The notes beneath the pieces were generated by a model. The model did not search any database. It saw only the letters and a list, made by a program, of their open reading frames with translations, and was not told where the DNA came from. The position numbers were made by a program, and so were the translations under genes. 64,000 bases of DNA from Saccharospirillaceae bacterium (GTDB taxonomy: Bacteria > Pseudomonadota > Gammaproteobacteria > Pseudomonadales > Oceanobacteraceae): the NCBI GenBank assembly GCA_021208685.1, contig JAJOJJ010000046.1:42360-106359 (forward strand). The letters are read 5' to 3'. This document shows positions 46,983 through 55,030 of this stretch, one piece after another (position 1 is the first letter of the stretch; each line of letters begins with the position of its first letter).

Positions 46983-47708
46983 TTAACCCTTGCTGATGAT
47001 ATTTCCGGCGTGCAGACCACACTCTTTGTGTCCGGCACCTTCCCACCACCAGCGGCCTTCACGCTCATGCTGATTGGGCAGGGTTGGGCGGGTGCATGGC
47101 TGGCAGCCGATACTGACAAATCCCTGTTTGTGCAGCGTGTTGTAAGGCACGTCGAATACTTTGATGTACTCCCATACCTGAGCAGAGCTCCACAGCGCCA
47201 GCGGGTTGTACTTGGTCAGATTGCCATTGCGCCCCTGAAAAGCGCTGTCGGCCTCAACCAGCTGCACGTCGCTGCGGGTCCCGGGGCTCTGATCACGGCG
47301 CTGGCCGGTGATCCAGGCATCAAGCGTTGATAACTTGGCTTTCAGTGGGGCGATTTTACGCACACCGCAGCATTCCTGATGGCCGTCCTCGTAAAAGCTG
47401 AATAAGCCTTTCTCGCGCACGAAATCTTGCAGGGCCGTTTGTTCCGGAGAGCGGACATCGATACGGATATTGTAGTGCTTGCGCACCGCTTCAATGAATT
47501 CGTAAGTCTCAGGATGCAGACGTCCGGTGTCCAGTGTGAAGATATTAACATCAGGTCTGATTTTGACGGCCATGTCGATCAGTACGACATCCTCGGCTCC
47601 GCTGAACGAAACAGCAATGGCCTCATGGTTTTCAATGGCATGGCGAATCAGATCTTTCGGGCGTTTGGCAGCAAATTGCTCATTCAGAGCGATGATATCC
47701 TGGGTCAT
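46983..47708 (-). CDS. cysH: Phosphoadenylyl/adenylyl-sulfate reductase with Fe-S cysteines
   Basis: Reduces activated sulfate to sulfite with thioredoxin. With the start at ATG 47708 the protein has 241 residues. P-loop-like [14 protein letters not shown] and [14 protein letters not shown] are typical. The cysteine pairs Cys113-Cys114 (ECCGVRK) and Cys202-Cys205 (GCQPCTRP) indicate a [4Fe-4S] enzyme that prefers APS, as in Pseudomonas; the catalytic Cys230 lies in KECGLH. Not linked to cysI in this window. A GCCCCTTG / CAAGGGGC hairpin at 46950-46971 downstream has no good T run. Confidence 0.94.
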   Translation of the reverse strand: MTQDIIALNEQFAAKRPKDLIRHAIENHEAIAVSFSGAEDVVLIDMAVKIRPDVNIFTLDTGRLHPETYEFIEAVRKHYNIRIDVRSPEQTALQDFVREKGLFSFYEDGHQECCGVRKIAPLKAKLSTLDAWITGQRRDQSPGTRSDVQLVEADSAFQGRNGNLTKYNPLALWSSAQVWEYIKVFDVPYNTLHKQGFVSIGCQPCTRPTLPNQHEREGRWWWEGAGHKECGLHAGNIISKG

Positions 47709-47949
47709 GGTTCGGGCCTGATCGGTTGCGGGTTGCCGGCGTTTTTTGGGTCTGTGCAAATGTGTCGGGACAGACGCCGTGCATCAATAACCAGAAAGAG
47801 TAGCACGGCATCTTTAGCTCAAATAATAATAAAAAAGAATATTATTATATCACTGCAGCAGTGAGGAGGTGTCCGGATGTTGTCAATTGGGGTGCATATG
47901 GCTAGAGTACGCGCCGAATAACAGTCTTCTGTCTAATTGTGGAGTATTC

Positions 47950-48567
47950 ATGGAAATCGCGTGTCTTGACCTTGAGGGTGTACTGGTTCCAGAAATCTGG
48001 ATTGAGTTTGCCCAAAAAACCGGTATCGAAGAGCTGAAGGCAACGACGCGCGATATCCCCGACTATGACGTGCTGATGAAGCAGCGCCTGCGCATTCTGG
48101 ATGAGCATAACCTGAAAATTCAGGATATTCAGGAGGTGATTGCCACCCTGAAGCCGCTTGAAGGAGCGGTCGAGTTTGTTAACTGGCTGCGTGAGCGCTT
48201 TCAGGTGATCATTCTGTCGGATACCTTTTATGAATTCTCTCAGCCGCTGATGCGCCAGCTCGGTTTCCCGACGCTGTTCTGTCATCGTCTGATTACCGAC
48301 GAAACCGGTCGCGTGATTGATTACAAACTGCGTCAGGCTGACCCGAAGCGTCAGTCCATCCGCGCGTTGCAGACCATCTACTATCGCACCATCGCGGCGG
48401 GTGATTCTTACAATGACACCACCATGCTGGCAGAAGCCGATGCCGGTATTCTGTTTCATGCACCACAGAATGTAATTGATGAGTTTCCGCAATTCCCGGC
48501 GGTACAGACCTATGAAGACCTGAAAAAGGAATTCATTAAGGCCAGTAACCGCGAGCTGACGCTCTGA
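47950..48567 (+). CDS. thrH: Phosphoserine phosphatase / homoserine phosphotransferase ThrH
   Basis: A 205-residue HAD-family enzyme nearly matching P. aeruginosa ThrH, which dephosphorylates phosphoserine and can transfer the phosphate to homoserine. HAD motif I is CLDLEGVLVPEIW (with the nucleophile Asp), motif II ILSDTFYEF, motif III Lys in DPKRQS, motif IV AAGDSYNDTTML. Start ATG 47950 with GGAG upstream. Monocistronic, ended by the palindromic terminator at 48600-48625. Confidence 0.95.
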   Translation: MEIACLDLEGVLVPEIWIEFAQKTGIEELKATTRDIPDYDVLMKQRLRILDEHNLKIQDIQEVIATLKPLEGAVEFVNWLRERFQVIILSDTFYEFSQPLMRQLGFPTLFCHRLITDETGRVIDYKLRQADPKRQSIRALQTIYYRTIAAGDSYNDTTMLAEADAGILFHAPQNVIDEFPQFPAVQTYEDLKKEFIKASNRELTL

Positions 48568-48599
48568 TCTGATGTTCTGAACGGAATGATCCGCAGAAG

Positions 48600-48625
48600 A
48601 AAATGCCGGCAATTGCCGGCATTTT
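48600..48625. terminator. Bidirectional terminator between thrH and pabB
   Basis: AAAATGCCGGC (48600-48610), loop AATT, GCCGGCATTTTT (48615-48626); a full palindrome with T runs on both strands between convergent genes. Confidence 0.9.
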
Positions 48626-48645
48626 TGTGAACGCTGAGTACGAAT

Positions 48646-50061
48646 TTACAGAGGCGTGTTCAGAATACGGCCTACTTTGCTGTGAATTTCCTGCCATTCA
48701 TCTTCCCAGGTTGAATCCATCACAACACCGCCTCCGCCCCAGCATACCGCCCCCTGAGCGGTTGCACTGATGGTGCGGATCAGAATATTGAAATCGGCAT
48801 GACCTGCATCGTCGAAATAACCCAGCACTCCGCAATAAGCACCTCTTGGCGCGTGCTCAAACTCATCAATAATTTCCATCGCGCGGCGTTTGGGCGCTCC
48901 GGTAATTGAGCCGCCGGGGAACGCATCAAAAATTACATCCACTGCATGCTGCTCAGGGCGTCTGGTGGCTACGATGGTGCTGACCATATGGTGCACGTTG
49001 GCGTGACTTTCAATATCAAACAGCTTGGTCACCTTCACTGAAAAGGGCTCGGCGCTGCGGCTCAGATCGTTACGCAGCAAATCCACAATCATCAGGTTCT
49101 CAGCGCGGTTTTTTGCGCTGTCGGCAAGCCATTGGCGGTTAGATTCATCCAGCTCCGGCGTCTCTCCACGGGCGATGGTGCCTTTAATAGGCCGCGTTTC
49201 GATGCGCGCGCCATCAATGCGGATAAACCGCTCCGGGCTGACACTGAACAGCGTCAGGGACGGTGTGCGTAAGTAGGCCGAGAAGGGGGCGTTAAAATCC
49301 TGCAACAGCGAGGCCGGGCTGGCTGAATGCAGATCATCGGGGCAGTAAAAGGGAACCGCCAGATTAACCTGATAACAATCCCCGGCCATCAGATAACGCT
49401 GCGTCGCGTTGAATGCCTCCCGGTAGCGATCTTCATTCCAGGCGCAGTGCCATTGTCGCGCTTTGCTGACGGTTGAAGCTGCAGACGCCCTGTAAGCGGT
49501 TATGGCGGCTCTCAGCTGATCAATAAATTCCGCCGTAACAGACTCCGGAAGCTCCTGAGGATTCTGCAGAGTGCAACTGTCATCAGCAAAATTCAGAAAC
49601 AGACTCAGCGGATAATAAAAAAACTCCGCTAATGGCGGTTTCGGGCAAGCGTCATTGGTGCCGGGGATGGGCAGGTTCTGCAGCGTTTTTCCGGCATCAT
49701 AGCTGATATAGCCCGCCCATCCGCTGCTGAAAAAGGATGTGGCTACACGTTGTCTCTGTGCGCCCTGAACAGAGGAATGCTGTTCTGGTTGTGTTGTTGT
49801 CGGCGTCTGGCGAACAGCCCGCCGAATGTCCTGTAACCCTTCGGCGTTGCTTGCGCTCAGCTGTCGGCTGGGTTTAAAGGCCAGTACCGCACTGCTTCCG
49901 GCGGACGCTGTCGTACCGGATAGGTCTGCCTGGACATTCGGCGCCACATCTGCTGACTGACCCGTACGATTTTTCCCGGAAAACAACAGTATTGGATTAT
50001 CCAATAAATGGCCTGAAAGGAGGGCTTCAAGGGCTGAAAAAGGGAGTTTTTGATGTGTCAT
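48646..50061 (-). CDS. pabB: Aminodeoxychorismate synthase component I
   Basis: Converts chorismate and ammonia to 4-amino-4-deoxychorismate for folate synthesis, with PabA supplying ammonia. The 471-residue protein has the chorismate-binding domain with PIKGTIARG (the catalytic lysine typical of PabB), NRAENLMIVDLLRNDLSR, AFPGGSITGAPKRRAMEIIDE and the closing CWGGGGVVMDSTWEDEWQE (read in parts). The segment 40-115 is Ser-, Thr- and Gln-rich and looks like an insertion relative to other PabB proteins. No pabA nearby. Confidence 0.93.
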   Translation of the reverse strand: MTHQKLPFSALEALLSGHLLDNPILLFSGKNRTGQSADVAPNVQADLSGTTASAGSSAVLAFKPSRQLSASNAEGLQDIRRAVRQTPTTTQPEQHSSVQGAQRQRVATSFFSSGWAGYISYDAGKTLQNLPIPGTNDACPKPPLAEFFYYPLSLFLNFADDSCTLQNPQELPESVTAEFIDQLRAAITAYRASAASTVSKARQWHCAWNEDRYREAFNATQRYLMAGDCYQVNLAVPFYCPDDLHSASPASLLQDFNAPFSAYLRTPSLTLFSVSPERFIRIDGARIETRPIKGTIARGETPELDESNRQWLADSAKNRAENLMIVDLLRNDLSRSAEPFSVKVTKLFDIESHANVHHMVSTIVATRRPEQHAVDVIFDAFPGGSITGAPKRRAMEIIDEFEHAPRGAYCGVLGYFDDAGHADFNILIRTISATAQGAVCWGGGGVVMDSTWEDEWQEIHSKVGRILNTPL

Positions 50062-50419
50062 TTCGAGCCAGTTTTAATGGGTGTGTTTCGTAGTTAAGTG
50101 CTTGAATCTATTAATAAAAATCAATCTTCGTAACAGAAAGTGTGACGGTGGTGTTCAGTAGTTAGGTGAACGCGTGTAATTAATTGTAAAAAAGTGGTGG
50201 ACAACACCAAACCCCCATAATAGATTGTTCAACAATTCTCCGGGCAGTTACGAATTGCCTGAACAGAAATAAGAATAAAGAAAACTGTCATCAGAAACCA
50301 ATTTTAAAAAATTCACAGAGATTGTACCGGACGCGGCTGTAACGGCCTGGCGGTATAAGATCGGTGATAGGGCACGGAAAATGCCCGGAAACCTAAGAAA
50401 AATAATCAGGAGTGTGCAC
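50062..50419. other. 358-bp divergent promoter region of pabB and the fil-like locus
   Basis: AT-rich to about 50320, with the long untranslated leader of the gene at 50420. It holds the sigma-54-like element at 50370-50385 listed separately. No RNA gene recognised. Confidence 0.6.
50370..50385 (+). promoter_or_regulatory. Sigma-54-like -24/-12 element upstream of the first fil-like gene
   Basis: GGGCACG, 4 nt, ATGC resembles TGGCACG-N4-TTGC with two mismatches; GG (50371) and GC (50383) have the required 12-bp offset. It is 35 bp before the start codon. The same bases can also form a GGGCA / TGCCC hairpin, so this is tentative. Confidence 0.35.
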
Positions 50420-51364
50420 ATGAAATTCCTTAAGAAAGCTTCTCTCGCCGCGGCTATCGCAGCAGCATCAATCTCTGCTCAGGCGGAAATGGTTGCTCTG
50501 GATGACGCTACTATGTCTGCTACCACCGGTCAGGCTGGTGTGACAATTGAAATTGATATTGATTCTCAGGGTATCTCTATCGGTGAAATTGAGTACAAAG
50601 ATGAAGGCTCTGTTCTTCTGCAGAACATCACCGTGAAAAACGTCGATAACCTGGTTCAGGAAATTGATGTTGATGCCAGCGGTAACTTGGTTATTGGTAT
50701 GTCTGGTGTTACTGGTATGCAGATCGCTATTGGCGACACTGTTGCTGATACCACTGGCAGCAAGAGCGCTGTAGCTCTGCGTAGTACTGCGGGTGAAACT
50801 ACTGAGTTGGTTAATAACCTGGATATGACCCTGAATCTGGGTGCTTCTACTACCACAATCGCCAACCTGCAGGCTGCTGGCAATGCGACTGCGCTGGGGA
50901 TTACTGGTGATGCAGCTACTGGCTCTGTGGCTATTCTCGCGAATACCTCTATCGAAATTACCGACATGAATGTTGGTGCATTTGGTTATACGGCTGCTCA
51001 GGCTACAACTCGTGCGGCGGCGGCTGCGGCGGCTAACCAGTTGCCTGATCTGAATGGTGATACTGTTGTTGATGCTGCTGATGAAGCTTTGCTGGCCGGT
51101 CAGTTGGCGAATGGTTCAGCCGTTCAGATTTCTGGTCTGAAATTCTACGGTACTGGTGGTGTCGGCACTTCTGCTACTATCGAGCAAACTATCTGGGCTA
51201 AAGGTGGTAGTTCGGCGAATGGTGGTGGTGTATATATTGCGATCGGCGAGATCGCTGGTACTCTGGATATCGCCGCAATCAGCATGGGTGGTGCTTCAAT
51301 CGGTTCTGTTAAAGTTTCCGATATCAACCTGGCTGGCATGACTCAGCGTATTTACGGTCACTAA
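50420..51364 (+). CDS. FilA-like secreted surface protein, paralogue 1
   Basis: A 314-residue exported protein related to the putative pilus protein FilA / DUF6160 group. Sec signal peptide 1-22 (SISAQA) at ATG 50420 (AGGAG upstream). Right behind it, residues 27-40 LDDATMSATTGQAG resemble a double-glycine leader. Then a conserved beta-rich region (VTIEIDIDSQG, EYKDEGSVLLQNI, IDVDASGNLVI), an insert at about 197-232 with an alanine run and a dockerin-like calcium loop (DLNGDTVVDAAD, 210-221), and a conserved C-terminus ending GMTQRIYGH. Repeating short strands suggest a beta-solenoid. It has its own terminator, so it may be made in large amounts. Confidence 0.8.
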   Translation: MKFLKKASLAAAIAAASISAQAEMVALDDATMSATTGQAGVTIEIDIDSQGISIGEIEYKDEGSVLLQNITVKNVDNLVQEIDVDASGNLVIGMSGVTGMQIAIGDTVADTTGSKSAVALRSTAGETTELVNNLDMTLNLGASTTTIANLQAAGNATALGITGDAATGSVAILANTSIEITDMNVGAFGYTAAQATTRAAAAAAANQLPDLNGDTVVDAADEALLAGQLANGSAVQISGLKFYGTGGVGTSATIEQTIWAKGGSSANGGGVYIAIGEIAGTLDIAAISMGGASIGSVKVSDINLAGMTQRIYGH

Positions 51365-51390
51365 GTTCTTCTTAGGTTGCTGTAATGAAG

Positions 51391-51414
51391 AAACCCGCTT
51401 CGGCGGGTTTTTTT
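51391..51414 (+). terminator. Rho-independent terminator after FilA-like paralogue 1
   Basis: AAACCCGC, loop TTCG, GCGGGTTT plus T run to 51414. The stem and loop are the same as those after paralogue 2, consistent with duplication of the whole unit. Confidence 0.92.
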
Positions 51415-51499
51415 ATGCCTCGCTATCGTTTTGTCTTTCTTTTGTAAATTTATTTTTTTAATATCTGCGTTATAAATTTAACAATAAATGGGAATAGGG

Positions 51500-52747
51500 A
51501 TGCTCAGGAATAAATTAGCCCTCGCGGTTGTATCGTTATGTTCTTCTTTTCATATTTATGCTTCTGAAATGCAGGAGTTGAGTGATCAGCAGATGTCTGG
51601 CATTACTGGTCAGGCTGGCGTCACTATCGAAATTGATATCGATTCTTCGGGTGTTTCAGTTGGCGAGGTGGAATACAAAGATGAAGGGTCTGTTATTCTG
51701 CAGAATATTCAGATCAGTGATGTCGATAATCTGACGCAAACGGTTGATGTGGATCCCAGTGGTAATTTAATTATTGCTCATGGTGAGGTTTCCGGAATTA
51801 AACTGGCTATTGGTGATAGTGCGGCTGATGCTGATGGAAAATACAGTGCTGTTGCGCTGAAAAGTTCGGCTGGTGAAATTGCGGAGCTGGTCAATGATAT
51901 GGCGCTGACGGTTGATCTGGGGGCCGGAAGTACCACGATTATTAATTTGGCAGAGACAGTAAGCAACGCTGCGCTGATTGCGGCATTACCGTTAGCGGCG
52001 CGTTCTGGGTCAGTCGCTATCCGTTCGTCAAGCTCGCTTGAAATTACTGGCTTTGATATGGGGCTTTTTGGCTATACCGCGCATCAGGCGGCTGATCGTG
52101 CCGGTATTAATCTGGGTGGGCAGACTATCGGTCAGTTTACTGCGGCGGCACAGTCGGATCTGACGCTTGCTCAGGATCAGCTTGTTACCGCTCAAACGAA
52201 TCTGGGGAGCGCGCAGACTCTTCTGGGTTCTGCTCAGACGACGTTGGGAAATGCAGTTGCAGCCGATGGCTTTACCGTTGCATTTGCCGCTGACGGGTCG
52301 GTTCAGGAAATTCGCGATGCTGGTAATACCGTTATTGATATTGCAACCTCAGCCTATTCATCGGATGCGGCAACAGTTAACGCGGCAGCGACCGATGCTG
52401 TTCAGGCTTCAACTCTTGTGGCTGGTGCTCAGCAGGGTGTAGCCGATGCTGATTCTGTGGTTAATGCAGCTGGCGTCGCGGGTGGTCTGGCGAATGATGC
52501 GGCGGTTAAGGTGCGCGGTCTTAAGCTGTACGGCACAGCAGGTGTTGGCAGTAAAGCGGTGATTGAGCAGACTGTCTGGGCTAAAGGTGGTGATGCGGCG
52601 AATGGTGGTGGCGTTTATATCAATATTAGTCGCTTTGACGGTACTCTGGATGTTGCAGCGGTGGACGTTGGTGGTGCTTCGCTGGGTGCAATCAAAGTGA
52701 GTGGTATTGACCTGAGTGGTATGACTCAGCGCATTTATGGTCATTAA
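51500..52747 (+). CDS. FilA-like secreted surface protein, paralogue 2
   Basis: A 415-residue paralogue of the previous protein. Start at ATG 51500 (GGGA upstream); ATG 51488 is an alternative. Signal peptide about 1-21 (HIYA). Leader-like motif LSDQQMSGITGQAG at 27-40, aligned residue for residue with paralogue 1. Conserved VTIEIDIDSSG, EYKDEGSVILQNI, FGYTAHQAADRAG. The middle insert is about 140 residues and unrelated to that of paralogue 1: it has AQ-based repeats of seven residues (TAQTNLGSAQTLLGSAQTTLG in parts) and long alanine-rich helices. The C-terminus again ends GMTQRIYGH. Function unknown, likely on the cell surface. Confidence 0.8.
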   Translation: MLRNKLALAVVSLCSSFHIYASEMQELSDQQMSGITGQAGVTIEIDIDSSGVSVGEVEYKDEGSVILQNIQISDVDNLTQTVDVDPSGNLIIAHGEVSGIKLAIGDSAADADGKYSAVALKSSAGEIAELVNDMALTVDLGAGSTTIINLAETVSNAALIAALPLAARSGSVAIRSSSSLEITGFDMGLFGYTAHQAADRAGINLGGQTIGQFTAAAQSDLTLAQDQLVTAQTNLGSAQTLLGSAQTTLGNAVAADGFTVAFAADGSVQEIRDAGNTVIDIATSAYSSDAATVNAAATDAVQASTLVAGAQQGVADADSVVNAAGVAGGLANDAAVKVRGLKLYGTAGVGSKAVIEQTVWAKGGDAANGGGVYINISRFDGTLDVAAVDVGGASLGAIKVSGIDLSGMTQRIYGH

Positions 52748-52766
52748 AAAGCATTAATATCAGATC

Positions 52767-52789
52767 AAACCCGCTTCGGCGGGTTTTTT
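52767..52789 (+). terminator. Rho-independent terminator after FilA-like paralogue 2
   Basis: AAACCCGC (52767-52774), loop TTCG, GCGGGTTTTTT (52779-52789). Confidence 0.92.
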
Positions 52790-52933
52790 GTCATTTAATG
52801 ACTTCAAATGACCGGAAAAGAAACGAAATTGACATTTTTTGTGTTGGTCGTTTGTGTGATTTTATGTAACATGAGCTTCGACTCACCATAACAATAACAA
52901 GTAATAAGTCGGAGGGGCCTCAGGCCATCATCT

Positions 52934-53884
52934 GTGTTTATCATTCTTCTAGGTTCCATTATTGGCTTTGCCATGGTTCACGAGCTGGCCATTGTTAATG
53001 ACCGTCAGCAGGGTGATGCCTTTGTTCGCGTTGCTGTGAATGAGCCCTACCAATACGACCAGCTGGTTAACGTAGAACCCCTCTCTGTTAAAAAATTCAA
53101 AAATGTTGTTCGTCAGGCGTATGACTACTCCTGTGGCTCTGCGGCGCTGACGACGTTACTCGATTTCTATCTGGGTCGTAATTTCCAGGAGCGTCAGGTA
53201 ATGGAAGGCTTGCTGCGTTTTGGTGAAACCGAACGCATTGTTCAGCGCCGTGGTTTTTCTCTGCTGGACATGAAGCGTCTTGTGACTGCGCTGGGGCATC
53301 CGTCCGGTGGTTTTAAAGCAGAAGCCAAAGATTTGCTGGAGCTGGATCACCCGGCCATTGCACCGATTGAATATGCGGGCTTTAAGCACTTTGTGGTTAT
53401 CCGTGCCGTGTATGAAGGGCGCGTTTATGTTGCTGATCCTGCGCTGGGCAATATCAGTTTTACCCTCAGTCGTTTTCTGGAAGTCTGGGACAATAATGTT
53501 TTGTTTATTGTTTTCCCTAACGGCCATAAGCCTGCCAGCGGTCTGGAACTGCGCGAAGAGGATATGCGCTATGTGTCCGACTTTATTATCGCGGAAAATA
53601 CCTACAAAGAATTCCCGCTGATGGCCATGAAGTATGACGATGCTATTGGTAATAAAATTGCCTCTTTGAGTAATAATGCTAAATCGTCGTTTGTTCCTAA
53701 GCTGCTTCCTAAGGAACATGAAGATGATCCGGATGTGGCCATGCGTGATAAAGACGGTAATGTGCTTTATAGAGTCAAAACGGAAAATGCTGCTGACGGT
53801 GTGAGTTCGGATGAATTCAACGTCTGGGTCACCGATGATCCTAATGAGCGCCTGGTCAAAGAACTGCGCTTCAGAAGAAAATAA
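52934..53884 (+). CDS. C39-family cysteine peptidase with N-terminal signal or anchor
   Basis: A 316-residue protein. Residues 2-18 are a hydrophobic signal or membrane anchor. The peptidase domain (about 45-195) has the C39 catalytic set: Gln61 and Cys67 in QAYDYSCGSAALTTLL, His152 in GFKHFVVIRAV and Asp168 in VYVADPALGN. It has no ABC-transporter domains, so it should act in the periplasm, unlike the cytosolic C39 domains of peptide exporters. A polar C-terminal third (200-316) is unrecognised. GTG 52934 is taken as the start; GGAGGGG lies 17 bp upstream, so the exact start is not certain. First gene of a five-gene run to 58345. Confidence 0.85.
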   Translation: MFIILLGSIIGFAMVHELAIVNDRQQGDAFVRVAVNEPYQYDQLVNVEPLSVKKFKNVVRQAYDYSCGSAALTTLLDFYLGRNFQERQVMEGLLRFGETERIVQRRGFSLLDMKRLVTALGHPSGGFKAEAKDLLELDHPAIAPIEYAGFKHFVVIRAVYEGRVYVADPALGNISFTLSRFLEVWDNNVLFIVFPNGHKPASGLELREEDMRYVSDFIIAENTYKEFPLMAMKYDDAIGNKIASLSNNAKSSFVPKLLPKEHEDDPDVAMRDKDGNVLYRVKTENAADGVSSDEFNVWVTDDPNERLVKELRFRRK

Positions 53885-53911
53885 TAACGATACGGGATTT
53901 AAGGAACATTC

Positions 53912-54979
53912 ATGTTTATTCGAACCACGCTGATATCGCTGCCACTGCTGTTTGCATGGGGAGCCACTGTTCACGCTGACCAGGCTCAGGATCTGTCAAA
54001 AGCCCGCGAAGCACTGACGAAGCAGGATAGTGATGCCGATACCGAAAAAGCACTGGAAGAGGTGTTTGAGGCAGCCGAGAAGAACTACTCATTGCTTAAA
54101 CGGGGTGGCGTGGCGCTGAATTACAATGTTGATTACACCTATTATGGTGATCAGCGGATTGACCTGTTGATTGAGCCGACTCTGGACTCGGAAGGAAAGC
54201 CAACAGGCTCTCCTACAATCCGTAATGCGGATGTATCTCCGGTTGCCAGTCATACATTTACCAATGCCTTTACCTTCGATTATGGTTTATTCAACAACCT
54301 GACCCTGAGTGCGCGCCTGCCTCTGGTTGCGAAGTTTGAGACGGAGGACGAGCTGACAGCTTATGGTCTGGGTGATCTCAGTGGCTCGGTACGCTGGCAG
54401 CCTTATGAGTATGTTCCGGGCAAAATGAGTCAGACCGTGTTTGGCTCGCTGAAAATTAAAACCGGCGACAGCCCTTACGAAATCGATCTGGATAAAAACC
54501 TGTCAACCGGCTCCGGTACTTACAGCCTGAGCGGAGGTCTGAGTGTATCCAAGGTTCTTGATCCTGTTGTGCTGTTCGGGTCGGGCAGTTACGGCTATAA
54601 CATTCCTGAAAAAGACCTGAATCAGGTGCGTGGCAGTTCCATTCTTGAAGAAGTGCATCCGGGCAACAGCCTGTCATTTTCGATGGGTTTTGCGTATTCG
54701 CTTTCTTATGATGTGTCGTTGAGTGCCTCGTTTCAGGGCTCCTTTAATGATCGTACCCGTTTCCAGTTGTATACACCGTCAACGGGTGAAACCCAGAGTT
54801 CAATCGCTGGCAGCCAGATGAGCGGCATTATGAACTTTGCTCTGGGGGTGCGTGTTTCACCGAAAACCATCGCCAACATTAACGTTGGTTTTGGTATGAC
54901 GGAATTGTCTCCTGATATCATCCTGGGATTATCGTTACCGATCGATATTGAGGGTGTGAAACCTTCGTCCGGTAGCTGA
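53912..54979 (+). CDS. Predicted outer-membrane beta-barrel protein (FilC-like)
   Basis: A 355-residue exported protein with signal peptide 1-22 (ATVHA). A short helical stretch (25-65, ALTKQDSDADTEKALEEVFEAAEKNY in parts) precedes alternating amphipathic strands typical of outer-membrane barrels: VALNYNVDYTYYGD, LTLSARLPLVAKFE, YSLSGGLSVSKVLDPVVLFGSGSYGYN, LSFSMGFAYSLSYDVSLSASFQGSF, MNFALGVRVSPKTIANINVGFGM and LGLSLPIDIEG. It resembles proteins annotated as transporter or phenol-degradation MetA type. It lies 27 bp after the C39 peptidase gene, so a role in export of the FilA-like proteins is possible. Confidence 0.75.
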   Translation: MFIRTTLISLPLLFAWGATVHADQAQDLSKAREALTKQDSDADTEKALEEVFEAAEKNYSLLKRGGVALNYNVDYTYYGDQRIDLLIEPTLDSEGKPTGSPTIRNADVSPVASHTFTNAFTFDYGLFNNLTLSARLPLVAKFETEDELTAYGLGDLSGSVRWQPYEYVPGKMSQTVFGSLKIKTGDSPYEIDLDKNLSTGSGTYSLSGGLSVSKVLDPVVLFGSGSYGYNIPEKDLNQVRGSSILEEVHPGNSLSFSMGFAYSLSYDVSLSASFQGSFNDRTRFQLYTPSTGETQSSIAGSQMSGIMNFALGVRVSPKTIANINVGFGMTELSPDIILGLSLPIDIEGVKPSSGS

Positions 54980-55030
54980 TGAGCTATGGCTTTTATAACG
55001 ATAAAAATAACAGGGTTTCGGCGAAGCATT

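Noticed and set aside
51047..51082. Cellulosome dockerin
   Set aside because: Only one half-repeat is present and no cohesin, scaffoldin or glycosidase gene is in the window; a plain calcium loop is enough to explain it.
52829..52870. Sigma-70 promoter before the C39 peptidase gene
   Set aside because: TTGACA at 52829-52834 is perfect, but no -10-like hexamer lies 16-18 bp downstream; the best candidates are 20 or 28 bp away.
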